Shown here: in pieces, positions 46,836 through 59,444 of the stretch | Position numbering within the stretch: position 1 is the first letter of the stretch | Layout of the letters: each line of letters opens with the position of its first letter | Program-made: the position numbers and the translations under genes | The notes under the pieces: generated by a model | Told to the model about the DNA's origin: nothing | What the model saw: the letters and a program-made list of their open reading frames with translations, nothing else | Database searches by the model: none | From: Atopobiaceae bacterium | Lineage (GTDB): Bacteria > Actinomycetota > Coriobacteriia > Coriobacteriales > Atopobiaceae | Direction: 5' to 3' | DNA length: 64,000 bases | Assembly: GCA_022482785.1 (NCBI GenBank) | Contig: JAKVON010000010.1 | Span: 32,359 to 96,358 of the forward strand

Positions 46836-47859
46836 GCCAATCGCCTATCAGCCTCTCGTACATCTCCATGAGGCCGAAGCGGGGGCTCCATCCAAGCGCA
46901 CGAAGACGGGCGGTGTCCAGCATGACGACGTTTCCTGGCCGATAGCGCTTCGCCGCCTCCTCGTCGATGTCCACGACGACCTTCGTATGCCCATGGCCGA
47001 ACCTGTCAGCCACCATACTCGCCATCTCGCGAATGGACGTGAGGGTCTCCTCGTTCGCGACGTTATAGGCCTTGCCTGGCTCGCCCTTCGCGACCAGAAG
47101 CAAAAGGGCCGTCACGGCATCGGCCGTGTAGAGATACATGTTCCGCTTCGACCCATCCGTGAGGAGCCGGATGTCCCGGCCCTCGATGCAATCCCGCGCG
47201 AACTCCGCGAAGACGCGCGTGTCGCCTTTGGGAACCCCGGCACCGAAGGTCTGGGAGAGGCGGGCAACGCAGGCGTGGGTACCAAACTCATGCGCATACC
47301 CCGCACAAAGTGCCTCGCTGAGCTGCTTGGCCTCGGGATAGCTGCTCCTCGGGTTCATGGAATCGAGCTCCCCTCCCCTCTCCTCGGAGAGGGGCTCGTC
47401 GGAGCCCGCGCCATAGACCTCCATCGAGGACGTCATGCACAGCGATGCGCCATGGGCCCTCGCGAGCTCGAGCATCGCCTCCGTGCCGCGCACGTTCGTG
47501 CGAATCGTCTCCACGGGCGAGTCGAGAAACGCCGAGCTCGATGTGGGGCTAGCGCAGTGGACTATGAAGTCGGCCGCCTCGAGCTCGGGGACCTCCCCTC
47601 CCATGGCATCCCATCTGACGATTCTCACCGAATCCGAGGGGAACATCCCCTCTGCCTTCGCGACGTCGCGCACGAGCGCGACGACCTCGGTGGCGGAACC
47701 GGCCGCGAGCCGGTTGCGCTCGAGAATCGAGCAAGCCAGAAGATGCCCGATGAGTCCTGTCGCGCCCGTGATGACTACCGTCCTCCCGGCGAGGTCGTCC
47801 CAAGGCACGAAGGGGCAGCCTGCCACATATGACGCGTCCTCTCGCACGTAGCCGCTCAT
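46819..47859 (-). CDS. NAD-dependent epimerase/dehydratase (extended SDR)
   Basis: 346 residues starting MSGYVREDASYVAG. NAD site VVITGATGLIGHLLACSILE, catalytic serine in CMTSSMEVYGAG, and the YxxxK pair in SSYPEAKQLSEALC. Acts on a nucleotide-activated sugar or alditol. It is wedged between a CDP-forming cytidylyltransferase-like gene (ATGA overlap) and a glycosyltransferase, so a CDP-linked substrate is likely. The upstream part of the 451-residue track ORF is out-of-frame. Confidence 0.85.
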   Translation of the reverse strand: MSGYVREDASYVAGCPFVPWDDLAGRTVVITGATGLIGHLLACSILERNRLAAGSATEVVALVRDVAKAEGMFPSDSVRIVRWDAMGGEVPELEAADFIVHCASPTSSSAFLDSPVETIRTNVRGTEAMLELARAHGASLCMTSSMEVYGAGSDEPLSEERGGELDSMNPRSSYPEAKQLSEALCAGYAHEFGTHACVARLSQTFGAGVPKGDTRVFAEFARDCIEGRDIRLLTDGSKRNMYLYTADAVTALLLLVAKGEPGKAYNVANEETLTSIREMASMVADRFGHGHTKVVVDIDEEAAKRYRPGNVVMLDTARLRALGWSPRFGLMEMYERLIGDWRDRER

Positions 47860-48602
47860 TTGTCGCCACCCCTCCACAACTGCCCGAAGTCTTCCATGTC
47901 CATGAAGGACTTCACGAGGAAGTAGTCGCCGGGAGTCGTGACCTTGATGTTTTCGATGGGACCATCGACGGTGAATATCTCGTGCCCATAGTGGGACATG
48001 AGGCTGATGGAGTCGATGAAGTTGTTCCGCCCTTCCTCCTGGCTTTGGAGGTGGGCACGATAGAGCTCGTTGGTCCTGAATGCCTGGGGCGCACGGGCGA
48101 GACGACACTTGGAGCGGTCCGCGATTCGCTCCACCCTGCCGTCCTGTCCCTCGATGATCACCGTCTCCACGCATCTTGCGGTGGTTGCCGTCGCCCCCCT
48201 CGTGCGGACCGACTCGATGCAGGCGCTGATCGTCCTCTCATCAATAAGCGGCCGGACGCCGTCATGGACGAGCACGATGGCATCCTCGTCATCGGGATGG
48301 GCGTCGTGGATGGCCTTCAGAGCGCAGAAGATGGACTCCTGGCCCGTCGAGCCTCCGGGGACGATCGAGACCTTCCCGCCCCACGGCTCCTTGTCGACAA
48401 GCCCCTGGAGGTAGCCGATCCAGCCAGCTATGCACGATACGGTGATACCAGACACCTGGGGGTGCATCGCGAAGCGTTCGAGCGTATAGGAGATGATGGG
48501 ATGGCCGCCCACCTCGAGGAACTGCTTGGGCTTATCCGTAGATCCCATGCGGGAGCCAGATCCGCCCGCAAAGACGAGGGCGTCGACTGCGCTACTCGCC
48601 AT
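47856..48602 (-). CDS. IspD/TarI-family cytidylyltransferase
   Basis: 248 residues: ALVFAGGSGSRMGSTDKPKQ (CTP loop), VLVHDGVRPLIDERTI, RAPQAFRTNELYRAH and ENIKVTTPGDYFLVKSFM. The family activates MEP (IspD) or ribitol-5-phosphate (TarI). Location with LicD, an SDR and glycosyltransferases argues for a teichoic-acid-like alditol phosphate rather than isoprenoid synthesis. It overlaps licD upstream by 11 bases and the SDR downstream by 4. Confidence 0.87.
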   Translation of the reverse strand: MASSAVDALVFAGGSGSRMGSTDKPKQFLEVGGHPIISYTLERFAMHPQVSGITVSCIAGWIGYLQGLVDKEPWGGKVSIVPGGSTGQESIFCALKAIHDAHPDDEDAIVLVHDGVRPLIDERTISACIESVRTRGATATTARCVETVIIEGQDGRVERIADRSKCRLARAPQAFRTNELYRAHLQSQEEGRNNFIDSISLMSHYGHEIFTVDGPIENIKVTTPGDYFLVKSFMDMEDFGQLWRGGDK

Positions 48603-49524
48603 CTTTTTCCATCCCGCGAGAATTCTCGTCGCCGAAGCTCAGCTCGAGGTAGGCATGGTGCTCTTGCTCGTCTTTGCTCGGAATAGCCAGATAGTCACCA
48701 TAGTGATGCTCGAGATACTTCTCGCACTCCTTGGGGACATTGAGCAGACGACCCTCGAATCTCTCGCGTCGCGTCGCGGCGAACTCGTCGCGAGGATACA
48801 GCTCCTTGAAGAAATGGTCGCGACCGGCCGGGACCGCGACATAGCGAGAAGAGTCATCTTTGCAGAGGGAGTAAGTCGCAACGATGGCATGGGTCCAGGA
48901 GTCCATGGACTGGAGTGACAGCAACCTCCCTATAGCGGCTTTTACACGGACCGCCCGGGCAAAGTCTTCATTGCCGCCTGCAAACGAAAGATAGAAATCC
49001 TTGTCTCGATAGAATCGACGGCAAGAGTAGAGGAGGCCCATCGCCATGCACGCAAAGCCATGGAGGTTGCGGAGAACGGGGTTGTTGAAGGTGTTCTCGA
49101 TTACGAATATGTCGACGAAGATGCCACAGTCAGGATTGCTCGTATCCTCATGGGTTCTGGCAACCGTACCCTTAAGTCGCACGCGGGCCATCGGCAGACC
49201 CACAGAGGGAGTCGTCTCGGGAGATTGCACGACATACTTATCGGAGAACTGTTCAGAAAAACCTTTGATAAATTTGTCGTAATCCTTCCGCGGCATGTCG
49301 AAATCTACGTCATCATCCCAAGGAATGAAGCCATGATGCCTGATGGCGCCGAGAGAGGAACCTCCGCCGAGTGCGTAGCATAAGCCACGTTCGTCGCAAT
49401 AGCAGGTGATGTCGTCGATAATACGAAGAAGGATGCTCTGGAGAAGCCTGAGCTGCTCATCGTCTGGAACGACCATCATGGAAGAGCTCATGTTCTTAAG
49501 CTGCGCAACAGTTGAGAGGTTCAT
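48592..49524 (-). CDS. LicD-family phosphotransferase
   Basis: 310 residues with the LicD nucleotidyl/phosphotransferase core: CYALGGGSSLGAIRHHGFIP followed by WDDDVDFDMPRKDYDKF. LicD enzymes transfer phosphocholine or alditol-phosphate from a CDP-activated donor to glycans. The CDP-donor is presumably made by the adjacent cytidylyltransferase. ATG preceded by GAGG; 33 bases after the next-upstream glycosyltransferase. Confidence 0.9.
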   Translation of the reverse strand: MNLSTVAQLKNMSSSMMVVPDDEQLRLLQSILLRIIDDITCYCDERGLCYALGGGSSLGAIRHHGFIPWDDDVDFDMPRKDYDKFIKGFSEQFSDKYVVQSPETTPSVGLPMARVRLKGTVARTHEDTSNPDCGIFVDIFVIENTFNNPVLRNLHGFACMAMGLLYSCRRFYRDKDFYLSFAGGNEDFARAVRVKAAIGRLLSLQSMDSWTHAIVATYSLCKDDSSRYVAVPAGRDHFFKELYPRDEFAATRRERFEGRLLNVPKECEKYLEHHYGDYLAIPSKDEQEHHAYLELSFGDENSRGMEKDGE

Positions 49525-49557
49525 ATCACTACCTCGTCATTGACTCTACATGTATTG

Positions 49558-50427
49558 TCAAAGATTACCTCCTGCGCGGTTGCCGAGGAAGCGCGCGGCG
49601 CAGTCTATTCCAAATGCACAGAGCTGACCGAAACGACGCTCACGCACGAGCATGCCACTTATCTGCCTCACCATGCGCTTTCCCTCGGACGAGGCCGAGA
49701 CCCCACCAAGAAGGTCGTCGTTCTGCGCAATCGTAGAGGCCACGACCTTGTTTCGGCGATATTCCTCTGCAAAGGTTAGGTTATGAGAGTGGATGACACG
49801 GGCATCGGCTGCGTAGGCCACCTTCCATCCGCCCCTTATGAACGTCGCCGCCATGAGCATGTCCTCGTTGGTCGCACATGGCCTGAAGCCCCCGCACTCG
49901 AGATATGCGGAGCGCCGGTATGCCGAGCAGGCATCGGATGCAAAAAATGCCTTTATTCCCAGACGCTCGACATCGGCTGCGCTTCTCACGTTTGAGACGG
50001 GAGGGTAATTGAAGGCCCGAACAAGCTGCTCATAGCGAGAAGCGTCATCGCGGGGAATCTGCCTTCCTGATGACATTGCAACCGCGTCGTCACGAAAAGG
50101 CTCCAAAAGGTGCGCGACATAAGACTCATCGCATGGCATCGCATCCTGCGTGAGAAACAAGACGAAATCGCCTGTCGTTCGCAAAAGCGCAGCATGCCGG
50201 GTCAGGCCATGGTTGAAGTCCTTCCGACGGACAGTCATCACCTGGCAAGCTCCGCACCCGTTGGCTATCTCGACCGTGTCGTCATCAGAGTCAGAGTCTA
50301 CGACCAGCAACTCGTCTGGTCGCACCTTCTGTGACATGACGCGCTGCAGGAGCTCCGGCAAAACATCCGCCGCATCGAGCGTCGGAATGACAAGGCTGAT
50401 ACGCGACCCATCTCGAGCCCCACCCAC
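49558..50427 (-). CDS. Family 2 glycosyltransferase, rhamnosyltransferase-like
   Basis: 289 residues: ISLVIPTLDAADVLPELLQR, LLVVDSDSDDDTVEIA, FNHGLTRHAALLRTTGDFVL and FLTQDAMPCDESYVAHLL. The FNHG and TQDA patterns resemble rhamnosyltransferases. GTG start one base after the TAG of the sugar-phosphate transferase. Acceptor unknown. Confidence 0.86.
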   Translation of the reverse strand: MGGARDGSRISLVIPTLDAADVLPELLQRVMSQKVRPDELLVVDSDSDDDTVEIANGCGACQVMTVRRKDFNHGLTRHAALLRTTGDFVLFLTQDAMPCDESYVAHLLEPFRDDAVAMSSGRQIPRDDASRYEQLVRAFNYPPVSNVRSAADVERLGIKAFFASDACSAYRRSAYLECGGFRPCATNEDMLMAATFIRGGWKVAYAADARVIHSHNLTFAEEYRRNKVVASTIAQNDDLLGGVSASSEGKRMVRQISGMLVRERRFGQLCAFGIDCAARFLGNRAGGNL

Positions 50428-50428
50428 G

Positions 50429-51238
50429 CTACTGCCCCGTTACCTTGAAAATTGCAGCAAAAGTCTTAAAAAAGATCTTGGCATCAAGGGCAAGGCTCTG
50501 GTTTCGGACATAGAAAAGCTCCATGGCTTGCCTGTTGCCGCTTTGGTATTCGGTTTTGTCTCGCGCATAGACCTGCCAGTAGCCAGTAACACCCGGGAGC
50601 ACGCTTAGAAAGAGGTCTGCGAAATCGCCATAGGCCGCGACCTCATCCTCCTCAACGGGGCGAGGCCCGACAACGCTCATTTGGCCAAGCAGGACGTTTA
50701 GGAACTGCGGAACCTCGTCAAACGATAGCCTTCTCAGATACTTTCCCACTTTTGTAATGCGGGGATCGTGGTGAACTTTATGTTCACGATGCCATTCGTC
50801 CTGCTGATCGGGCGTAAGGTACTTATCGAGATTGCTCGCATCCTCATACATGGTGCGAAGCTTAAAAATACGCAACGGCTTTCCGTTCTTCCCAACGCGG
50901 AACTGCCGGTAGATGGGACTCCCATCTGACCCGATGGAGATGACAATGCAGCAAACGACCATGGGAATGAGAAAGATGACAAGAGCTAGCAGGGAAATGA
51001 GTATGTCAAAGAGCCTCTTGAGGCAAAAATAGAGCGCCGTTGCGCCTTTGCTTCCGCCCTGCGTCTTCAGGGAGTATCTCACTACAACGGGATGAATCTC
51101 CTCCTGGTAGTTGAGGCGATTCTCGATGACGTTCGAGGCAGGAAAATCCACGCCGGTCGTCCTGCCCTCATGCGCTTTGGATTTGGCGTCAGCATGGCCT
51201 GTCGACTCATTTCCGAGCGATCTCGCTTCATCCCCCAT
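50429..51238 (-). CDS. Initiating sugar-phosphate transferase (WbaP/polyprenyl glycosylphosphotransferase)
   Basis: Transfers a sugar-1-phosphate to undecaprenyl phosphate to begin the repeat unit. About 269 residues: one membrane helix (ILISLLALVIFLIPMVVCCI), then the catalytic domain with PIYRQFRVGKNGKPLRIFKL, RTMYEDAS, RRLSFDEVPQFLNVLLGQMS, VVGPRP and LPGVTGYWQVYARD. Probable first gene of the minus-strand cluster. The start is uncertain: 51238 (MGDEARSLGN) is used; the track start 51316 lies in an AT-rich, promoter-like stretch. Confidence 0.9.
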   Translation of the reverse strand: MGDEARSLGNESTGHADAKSKAHEGRTTGVDFPASNVIENRLNYQEEIHPVVVRYSLKTQGGSKGATALYFCLKRLFDILISLLALVIFLIPMVVCCIVISIGSDGSPIYRQFRVGKNGKPLRIFKLRTMYEDASNLDKYLTPDQQDEWHREHKVHHDPRITKVGKYLRRLSFDEVPQFLNVLLGQMSVVGPRPVEEDEVAAYGDFADLFLSVLPGVTGYWQVYARDKTEYQSGNRQAMELFYVRNQSLALDAKIFFKTFAAIFKVTGQ

Positions 51239-51373
51239 CACAGCCACGCCTCTCAAAAAAAACAATCGATCTGCTATACGCCCGTTTAGAGTAGCAGTAA
51301 AAGAATACCGCAGCAACCCTCCTGAAGGGGCAGTGCATGCCCGAGGAGGCCTTACTTCCCTCGAGGCGTGACT

Positions 51374-52765
51374 TTAGACTTTATCAGCGATGCACGATGC
51401 AGCGTCATCAGACTCGCTTCCGCTCGAATCGCCACGCATGAAACGAAAGGGTTTCCCCGCAGCTGCCCGAACGCCCTTCCAGTCCACGGAGGCAATCACC
51501 ACGGAGAGAACTGAAAACACGGTAATTACCTGTGCTCTATATACAAACCAGAAATGGACATACGAATGATTGGCGGCCATGAGGTACCACGCATACGGAA
51601 GCATAGCGACCATCAGGGCAGACGCCGCGAAATGCGCCATTCCCTTCCTTCGGCAACGGGCGAACGCAACTCCCACCAGAACGGCCACGCATGCGGCAGG
51701 CTTCCATTTCCAGCCTGGCAACATAGCCTTAAGGTTCTTCGCCGCTCCCAACCAACGGGCAACATCGGATTGGGAAGCGTTTCCCACGGAGGCCGAGCCC
51801 GATTCGCCCGTCCGAAAGGCCAGGTTTGCAATTCCTTCCCCAACCACGTCTCGGCCGAGAATGATTGTCGCGAGAACCCACTTCGTGAACCATATGGAAG
51901 CGTATCCAACCGACCAAGCCAGAGCGCAGCAGAAGAGAAAGGGCACGATGCGCTTATATGGAACCCGTGCGAGATCTGCCCGCCATACCAGCAGATAGGC
52001 AGCGAGAGGCAGCCCCAACGTGATGATGGGCGTGCAGAGGAAATCAAAGAAGACGGTGACTGCGCCTATGACAAAGAACACGACCCCGAACCTTCGCTCG
52101 GCACCAAAGGCGGTTTGGGTGTCGGACACGTTCAGGACATATAGCATCCCGCCAAGCGCAACAAAAAACGAGAATGCCAGCGAGAGCGAGAACGCGACGA
52201 TGAATGCTTCCACCATGGTCATGGAAAACGCAAACGCAAGGGCATAGCTTAGTCTTGTCCTTGCAGCAAGGCGACAACATACAGCCACCGAAAGCAATGC
52301 AAGAATCGCGAGGAACAGAAGCCGAATCTGCCCCACATCGAGAAATACGAGGAGCGGCTTCAGTACAACCAGATATCCATGCCAATAGCGCGGATAGCTC
52401 CAATCACTCGGAAGGTCATATCCATCCTCGAGTGCCTGGACCTTGTCCTGCGATCCCTTGTTCGCATAGTAAGAATCGCTCATGGATGCCGCGAGTACAG
52501 AACCGCCTGCAGCGTCATGCGCAGAGATGCTGACCATTATCGCAGTCGTAAAGTTGTCGATCTTCGTCGATTGCCCCGACGCGATTATCGAAGGCTGGTT
52601 TCCTTCCTTAACAAGGAGGTCGGCGGAGTCTTTTACCTGAGAGGACATCGCCGACGAGGGGATGCAGTAGGCCACCATCAGCAAACCAACGAAAGCGGCG
52701 ACGCAACATCCATACGCAACAAGATATCGCAGTAGCGCAGCTTTGGCTCTCCCTCTAAACTTCAT
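51374..52765 (-). CDS. Large polytopic membrane protein, GT-C-like, unknown function
   Basis: About 463 residues. N-terminal helix (YLVAYGCCVAAFVGLLMVAY), then a periplasmic-type loop, SYYANKGSQDKVQALEDGYD and SDWSYPRYWHGYLVVLKPLL, followed by many helices. WSYPRYWHGY near helix 2 recalls GT-C/PMT-type proteins, but I cannot find a convincing DE motif. Divergent from the 52848 gene. ATG 52765 preferred over GTG 52837. Lower GC than the core chromosome. Confidence 0.72.
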   Translation of the reverse strand: MKFRGRAKAALLRYLVAYGCCVAAFVGLLMVAYCIPSSAMSSQVKDSADLLVKEGNQPSIIASGQSTKIDNFTTAIMVSISAHDAAGGSVLAASMSDSYYANKGSQDKVQALEDGYDLPSDWSYPRYWHGYLVVLKPLLVFLDVGQIRLLFLAILALLSVAVCCRLAARTRLSYALAFAFSMTMVEAFIVAFSLSLAFSFFVALGGMLYVLNVSDTQTAFGAERRFGVVFFVIGAVTVFFDFLCTPIITLGLPLAAYLLVWRADLARVPYKRIVPFLFCCALAWSVGYASIWFTKWVLATIILGRDVVGEGIANLAFRTGESGSASVGNASQSDVARWLGAAKNLKAMLPGWKWKPAACVAVLVGVAFARCRRKGMAHFAASALMVAMLPYAWYLMAANHSYVHFWFVYRAQVITVFSVLSVVIASVDWKGVRAAAGKPFRFMRGDSSGSESDDAASCIADKV

Positions 52766-52847
52766 GGCATCATGCCCATCTTTCACGAAATACTTATTCG
52801 ATAAGTTATCATAGAGAGAATGGCCTTCATAAAGCACGTCAACTTAA

Positions 52848-54815
52848 ATGGCGTTCCAAAATGTCGACGGGAAAATTCGATTGAGATTATGTCATGAGCA
52901 TCGAGATGGAGGGCTCAAGAAGCACCTACGTACATCTTTTTGCGAAGCGATGGCACGCCTACCCGCAGCCGTAAAGAAACTCTTTCGCGCTCGATGGGCA
53001 GGACCGGTCATCGTTGCCTTTATTTCCACGCTTGCGCTGAGTGCCAAGGTTGGATCTTCCCCGTCGACAGCATGGCAGGATTTCGATTTGTCGTGGCTTG
53101 TTGCATGTCTGCTTCTTACCTCGCTTTTCTTAAGAAGAGGCCTTCCACGTCTAAGGGGGGATGCGGCCTTCTTAGCCGTCCTCTTCTCCATTGCAGCCTT
53201 CTTCGGCAAAGGCTTGGTCTTGACGGGGTCCCTTTCGTTCCTAAGCCCAAGTCCAGGAAACCTCACCGTTGGCGTCATCTGCCTTTGTGGCTTCTTTGCC
53301 TTGTTTTCCCTCGCCCTATCCTTGATCTGGAAGGTTCTTGACCGGTCTGCCGGGATTCCGAACATAGCATGCGAGAACAGGCAAGCTGGGAAAAGGGACT
53401 TCTTCCGATTCGCAGCACTACTCCTGCTCTGTTGGAGTCCGTATCTAATTATTTGCCTCCCGGGAAATCCCGGAGCAGATATCACCCACCAGATTCTCAT
53501 GGGACTTGGCGCCCTACCTCTCGTGAACCACCATCCCGTTCTTGTGTCACTTGTCTACGCCAGAATTTTTGAGCTTGGCAGCATCTTTGGTGGAACAAAC
53601 GGTGGCTTTTTCCTCATCATGGTTTTCCAAGGGACCTACTTTTCTCTCGCGTTCGCATGCTGCCTCCTGTGGTTCAAGCGCATGGGACTGCCTGGCACAG
53701 CCTTAAAAGTATGCTTTCTCTTTTGGGGATTGCTTCCAGCGTTCCCTCTCTTCGTAGAATTTCTTGTTAAAGACGCACCGGCAACAGCGACCGCTACGTT
53801 GTTCATGATGCAAATCGTAGTCCGGCTCTGGAGCGACCGACGGGGAGTTCCTGTACGTTTCTCCTCGTGGCCTGTACTCTTTCTAACTGCAGTACTGTGC
53901 TGCCTGACACGAAACGAGTCGATGTTCGTTACGATTCCGACGATTCTTTGTCTGATGATTCTGCCGGAAGGCCGTCAAAAGGTATTGGCAGTATCCGTGG
54001 CTTCGGGTGTGCTTGCGTTCATGCTCTTCTGGAATGGTCTTCTGCTCCCATCGTTGGGCATCAAGACATCGAACATTCGGGAAGCGATGAGCCTACCGCT
54101 CCAGCAGACCGCACGTTATATCAAAGAGCATCCAAATGGCATCACCGAAGACGAGCGGTCCTCCCTGCAGGAAGTCTGTTCGGTCGATATTTCGACCTTG
54201 GGAAACTACTACAAGGAAGACATCTCCGATCCGGTCAAGGCCCAGTTTTTTGCGAAAACGAGCTCGATTACCAAATATCTCTCCTCATGGGCAACGATGG
54301 GAGCTCGTCATCCAGGAACCTATCTAACCGCTTTTCTCGCTGGATCGAGAGGTTATTGGTATCCATTTTCCAACAAGGACATATACGAATACATTCAGCT
54401 GCCGAGCTATGGGTCGCATGCTTTGCTCGAACACAACTGGACGGCAAACTCACAGTGGGTGGAGGATGCTTGGGGCAATTCGTTTGATGATCAGGGGCAT
54501 GTCGTGTTCCCCGCCGCAGCAGCTCAGCTGCAGAACGCGCTTAAAACGGCAGCAGGTTTGCCCGTCCTTGGGCTTTTGTTCGTACCTGCGACCTATATCT
54601 GGATCGCGCTCGTGCTTTGTGCATACCTCGCTTCACGAAAAAGCATCGGCGCAGTCTTTGTCGTACCGGTGCTCATCCATATCCTCATCTTCATGGACAC
54701 ACCACTCGATGGCGCGATGCGCTATGCCCTACCCTTCGTGGCAATGGTTCCGCTACTTTTTGGCAGCATCTTCGTACTTCCAAGGGTTAAGGAAACCAGA
54801 GCAAATCAGAAATGA
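52848..54815 (+). CDS. Polytopic membrane protein, DUF6020-like
   Basis: 655 residues. Conserved spots: WSPYLIICLPGNPGADITHQ, HHPVLVSLVYARIFELGS, VEFLVKDAPATATATLFMMQ, CCLTRNESMFVTIP, SRGYWYPFSNKD. The same skeleton (YPG....HP.L, .KD....., LTRN, .YG/WYP) recurs in the protein running off the right edge, so the two are paralogues. Family members are found in surface-polysaccharide loci and are probably glycan-modifying or GT-C-like, but no activity is known to me. The start is uncertain; alternatives lie at MARLPAAVKK. Confidence 0.78.
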   Translation: MAFQNVDGKIRLRLCHEHRDGGLKKHLRTSFCEAMARLPAAVKKLFRARWAGPVIVAFISTLALSAKVGSSPSTAWQDFDLSWLVACLLLTSLFLRRGLPRLRGDAAFLAVLFSIAAFFGKGLVLTGSLSFLSPSPGNLTVGVICLCGFFALFSLALSLIWKVLDRSAGIPNIACENRQAGKRDFFRFAALLLLCWSPYLIICLPGNPGADITHQILMGLGALPLVNHHPVLVSLVYARIFELGSIFGGTNGGFFLIMVFQGTYFSLAFACCLLWFKRMGLPGTALKVCFLFWGLLPAFPLFVEFLVKDAPATATATLFMMQIVVRLWSDRRGVPVRFSSWPVLFLTAVLCCLTRNESMFVTIPTILCLMILPEGRQKVLAVSVASGVLAFMLFWNGLLLPSLGIKTSNIREAMSLPLQQTARYIKEHPNGITEDERSSLQEVCSVDISTLGNYYKEDISDPVKAQFFAKTSSITKYLSSWATMGARHPGTYLTAFLAGSRGYWYPFSNKDIYEYIQLPSYGSHALLEHNWTANSQWVEDAWGNSFDDQGHVVFPAAAAQLQNALKTAAGLPVLGLLFVPATYIWIALVLCAYLASRKSIGAVFVVPVLIHILIFMDTPLDGAMRYALPFVAMVPLLFGSIFVLPRVKETRANQK

Positions 54816-54921
54816 TGTCAAACGAATCTCATTTTTGGGACCTGTTTAATGGAGTCCCTCTTCGGAACGCAAGGAGAGAGGGTGCGCCCTCCTTCTTCCT
54901 CCCTCTCCGATCGACGGCCTC

Positions 54922-55986
54922 TCAATCTCGTGCCATTGCCTTTTTTTCATTGGTGGAAGTGCCACGGATACGCCCGGTCAGCCTGCTAACCGCCCAAGCG
55001 ACAACGAAAGAAAGCGCAAGGGAGAGCAGAGAACGTTTGAGATGGCCGTCTATGGGCAGAGAAGCTACCGAGAAGTACCCCGCCACGGCCATATGGCTCA
55101 CGTACAGTTCCAGAGAGAACGACCCGACGAACGCCAACAGGCGATTAATCGATGGGGCGGCCTTCGAAAGCCCGAAGAACAGCAGGGCGAAACAGTAGCT
55201 CATCCCAATGCCACCGAACACATAGAGAAATCTGGAACACCATTGAGGGCAGGATATCCCTCCCGCTACCCCCCAGAAGAAAAGCGAAGCCGCTCCGAAC
55301 GCGATGGCCCAATTCCATCTTGGGATGGCACGACCTTCGAACACCGCCCTTCCCAAAGAGCAGCCCACAAAGAAGATGGGGAGCCTCTGCAAGCCAATCT
55401 CAACGATTGCAAAATACGACGGAACAAACTTCCAGAGCAGATAGGAAACGACCATAGGCAAAATGCAGAGCACCATACAACGCTTTAGGGTCCGTCCCTC
55501 GCTATGAAATAGGTAACGATGAATAGCAGGGTAGACGAGATATAAAATTATGATAAAGGAGACATACCAGAACCCTCCTTTGTTTCCCTCCACCCAAAAA
55601 TCAAGCAGGCTCATACGAGCCAGAAAAGCACCCGGACGGAAGGTGCGCAGCATCAGCGTAATGAACCAAAGGGGCCCTACCACAAGCCATACGGATGGGA
55701 CCAGGCGCCGCAGCCTCTTTGCTATGAACCCCCCGTAGGTCGACCCCTTCTCCAAGGAGAAGTAAAGGGAGATTCCCGAGAGAAAGAGGAAGATGTCGAC
55801 GCCGACGTTGCCAAGTGCAAGGAACTTGACGACCGCCACAGGAAGAGGAATCGGAAGCAAGTCGGGAAGATGCCAGATAACCGTAAAATGGAAGAGAACG
55901 ATCCACGCGGCCGCTGCGCCATAGATTTCAGAACGAAAGCGACTCACTATATCAAGCCTCAATTGGCCAATCCCCTCTTTTTTCAT
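54922..55986 (-). CDS. Acyltransferase 3 family membrane protein
   Basis: 354 residues with about ten helices; the conserved catalytic-type histidine lies in WIVLFHFTVIWH, and GNVGVDIFLFLSGISLYFSL plus the arginine-rich FIAKRLRRLVPSVWLVV are the family signature. Probably O-acetylates or succinylates the polysaccharide. The start could also be a TTG 24 bases in. Convergent with the membrane protein on the left. Confidence 0.87.
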   Translation of the reverse strand: MKKEGIGQLRLDIVSRFRSEIYGAAAAWIVLFHFTVIWHLPDLLPIPLPVAVVKFLALGNVGVDIFLFLSGISLYFSLEKGSTYGGFIAKRLRRLVPSVWLVVGPLWFITLMLRTFRPGAFLARMSLLDFWVEGNKGGFWYVSFIIILYLVYPAIHRYLFHSEGRTLKRCMVLCILPMVVSYLLWKFVPSYFAIVEIGLQRLPIFFVGCSLGRAVFEGRAIPRWNWAIAFGAASLFFWGVAGGISCPQWCSRFLYVFGGIGMSYCFALLFFGLSKAAPSINRLLAFVGSFSLELYVSHMAVAGYFSVASLPIDGHLKRSLLSLALSFVVAWAVSRLTGRIRGTSTNEKKAMARD

Positions 55987-56129
55987 CTCCCTGCCGTCTC
56001 ACGTACATGCATCTCACCAACGGTGCAGAGAGCATTTCCCTAGCCGCTAATTGCCAGGATGTTACTTGCACGCGACATGGGGAAAGGCCCCCGCAGGCAC
56101 CCGTGCGGCCTGTCCCAATTGTAATGGTC

Positions 56130-56169
56130 GACGGAGGAGGAGAGGGCCTTCGCCCTCTCCTCCTCCGTC
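56130..56169 (-). terminator. Strong 18-bp hairpin downstream of carB
   Basis: GACGGAGGAGGAGAGGGC-CTTC-GCCCTCTCCTCCTCCGTC: 18 perfect pairs with a 4-base loop, about 60 bases past the carB stop. No T-run; it adjoins a second hairpin. Confidence 0.65.
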
Positions 56170-56211
56170 GTGTCGAATCTATATACCTAAACATATACAA
56201 ATTCGACACGA
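56168..56211. repeat. Second inverted repeat with AT-rich loop
   Basis: TCGTGTCGAAT and ATTCGACACGA (11 bp, perfect) enclose the AT-rich 22-base CTATATACCTAAACATATAC-AA. Its left arm overlaps the first hairpin by two bases. It lies between the carB stop and the large hairpin. Confidence 0.55.
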
Positions 56212-56228
56212 GGTTGCGCCCGCGCCCC

Positions 56229-59444
<3,216 letters not shown>

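Noticed and set aside
47860-48174. N-terminal extension of the SDR gene
   Set aside because: Overlaps the cytidylyltransferase in another frame; the ATGA overlap at 47856-47859 with GGAGGGG fits the real start.
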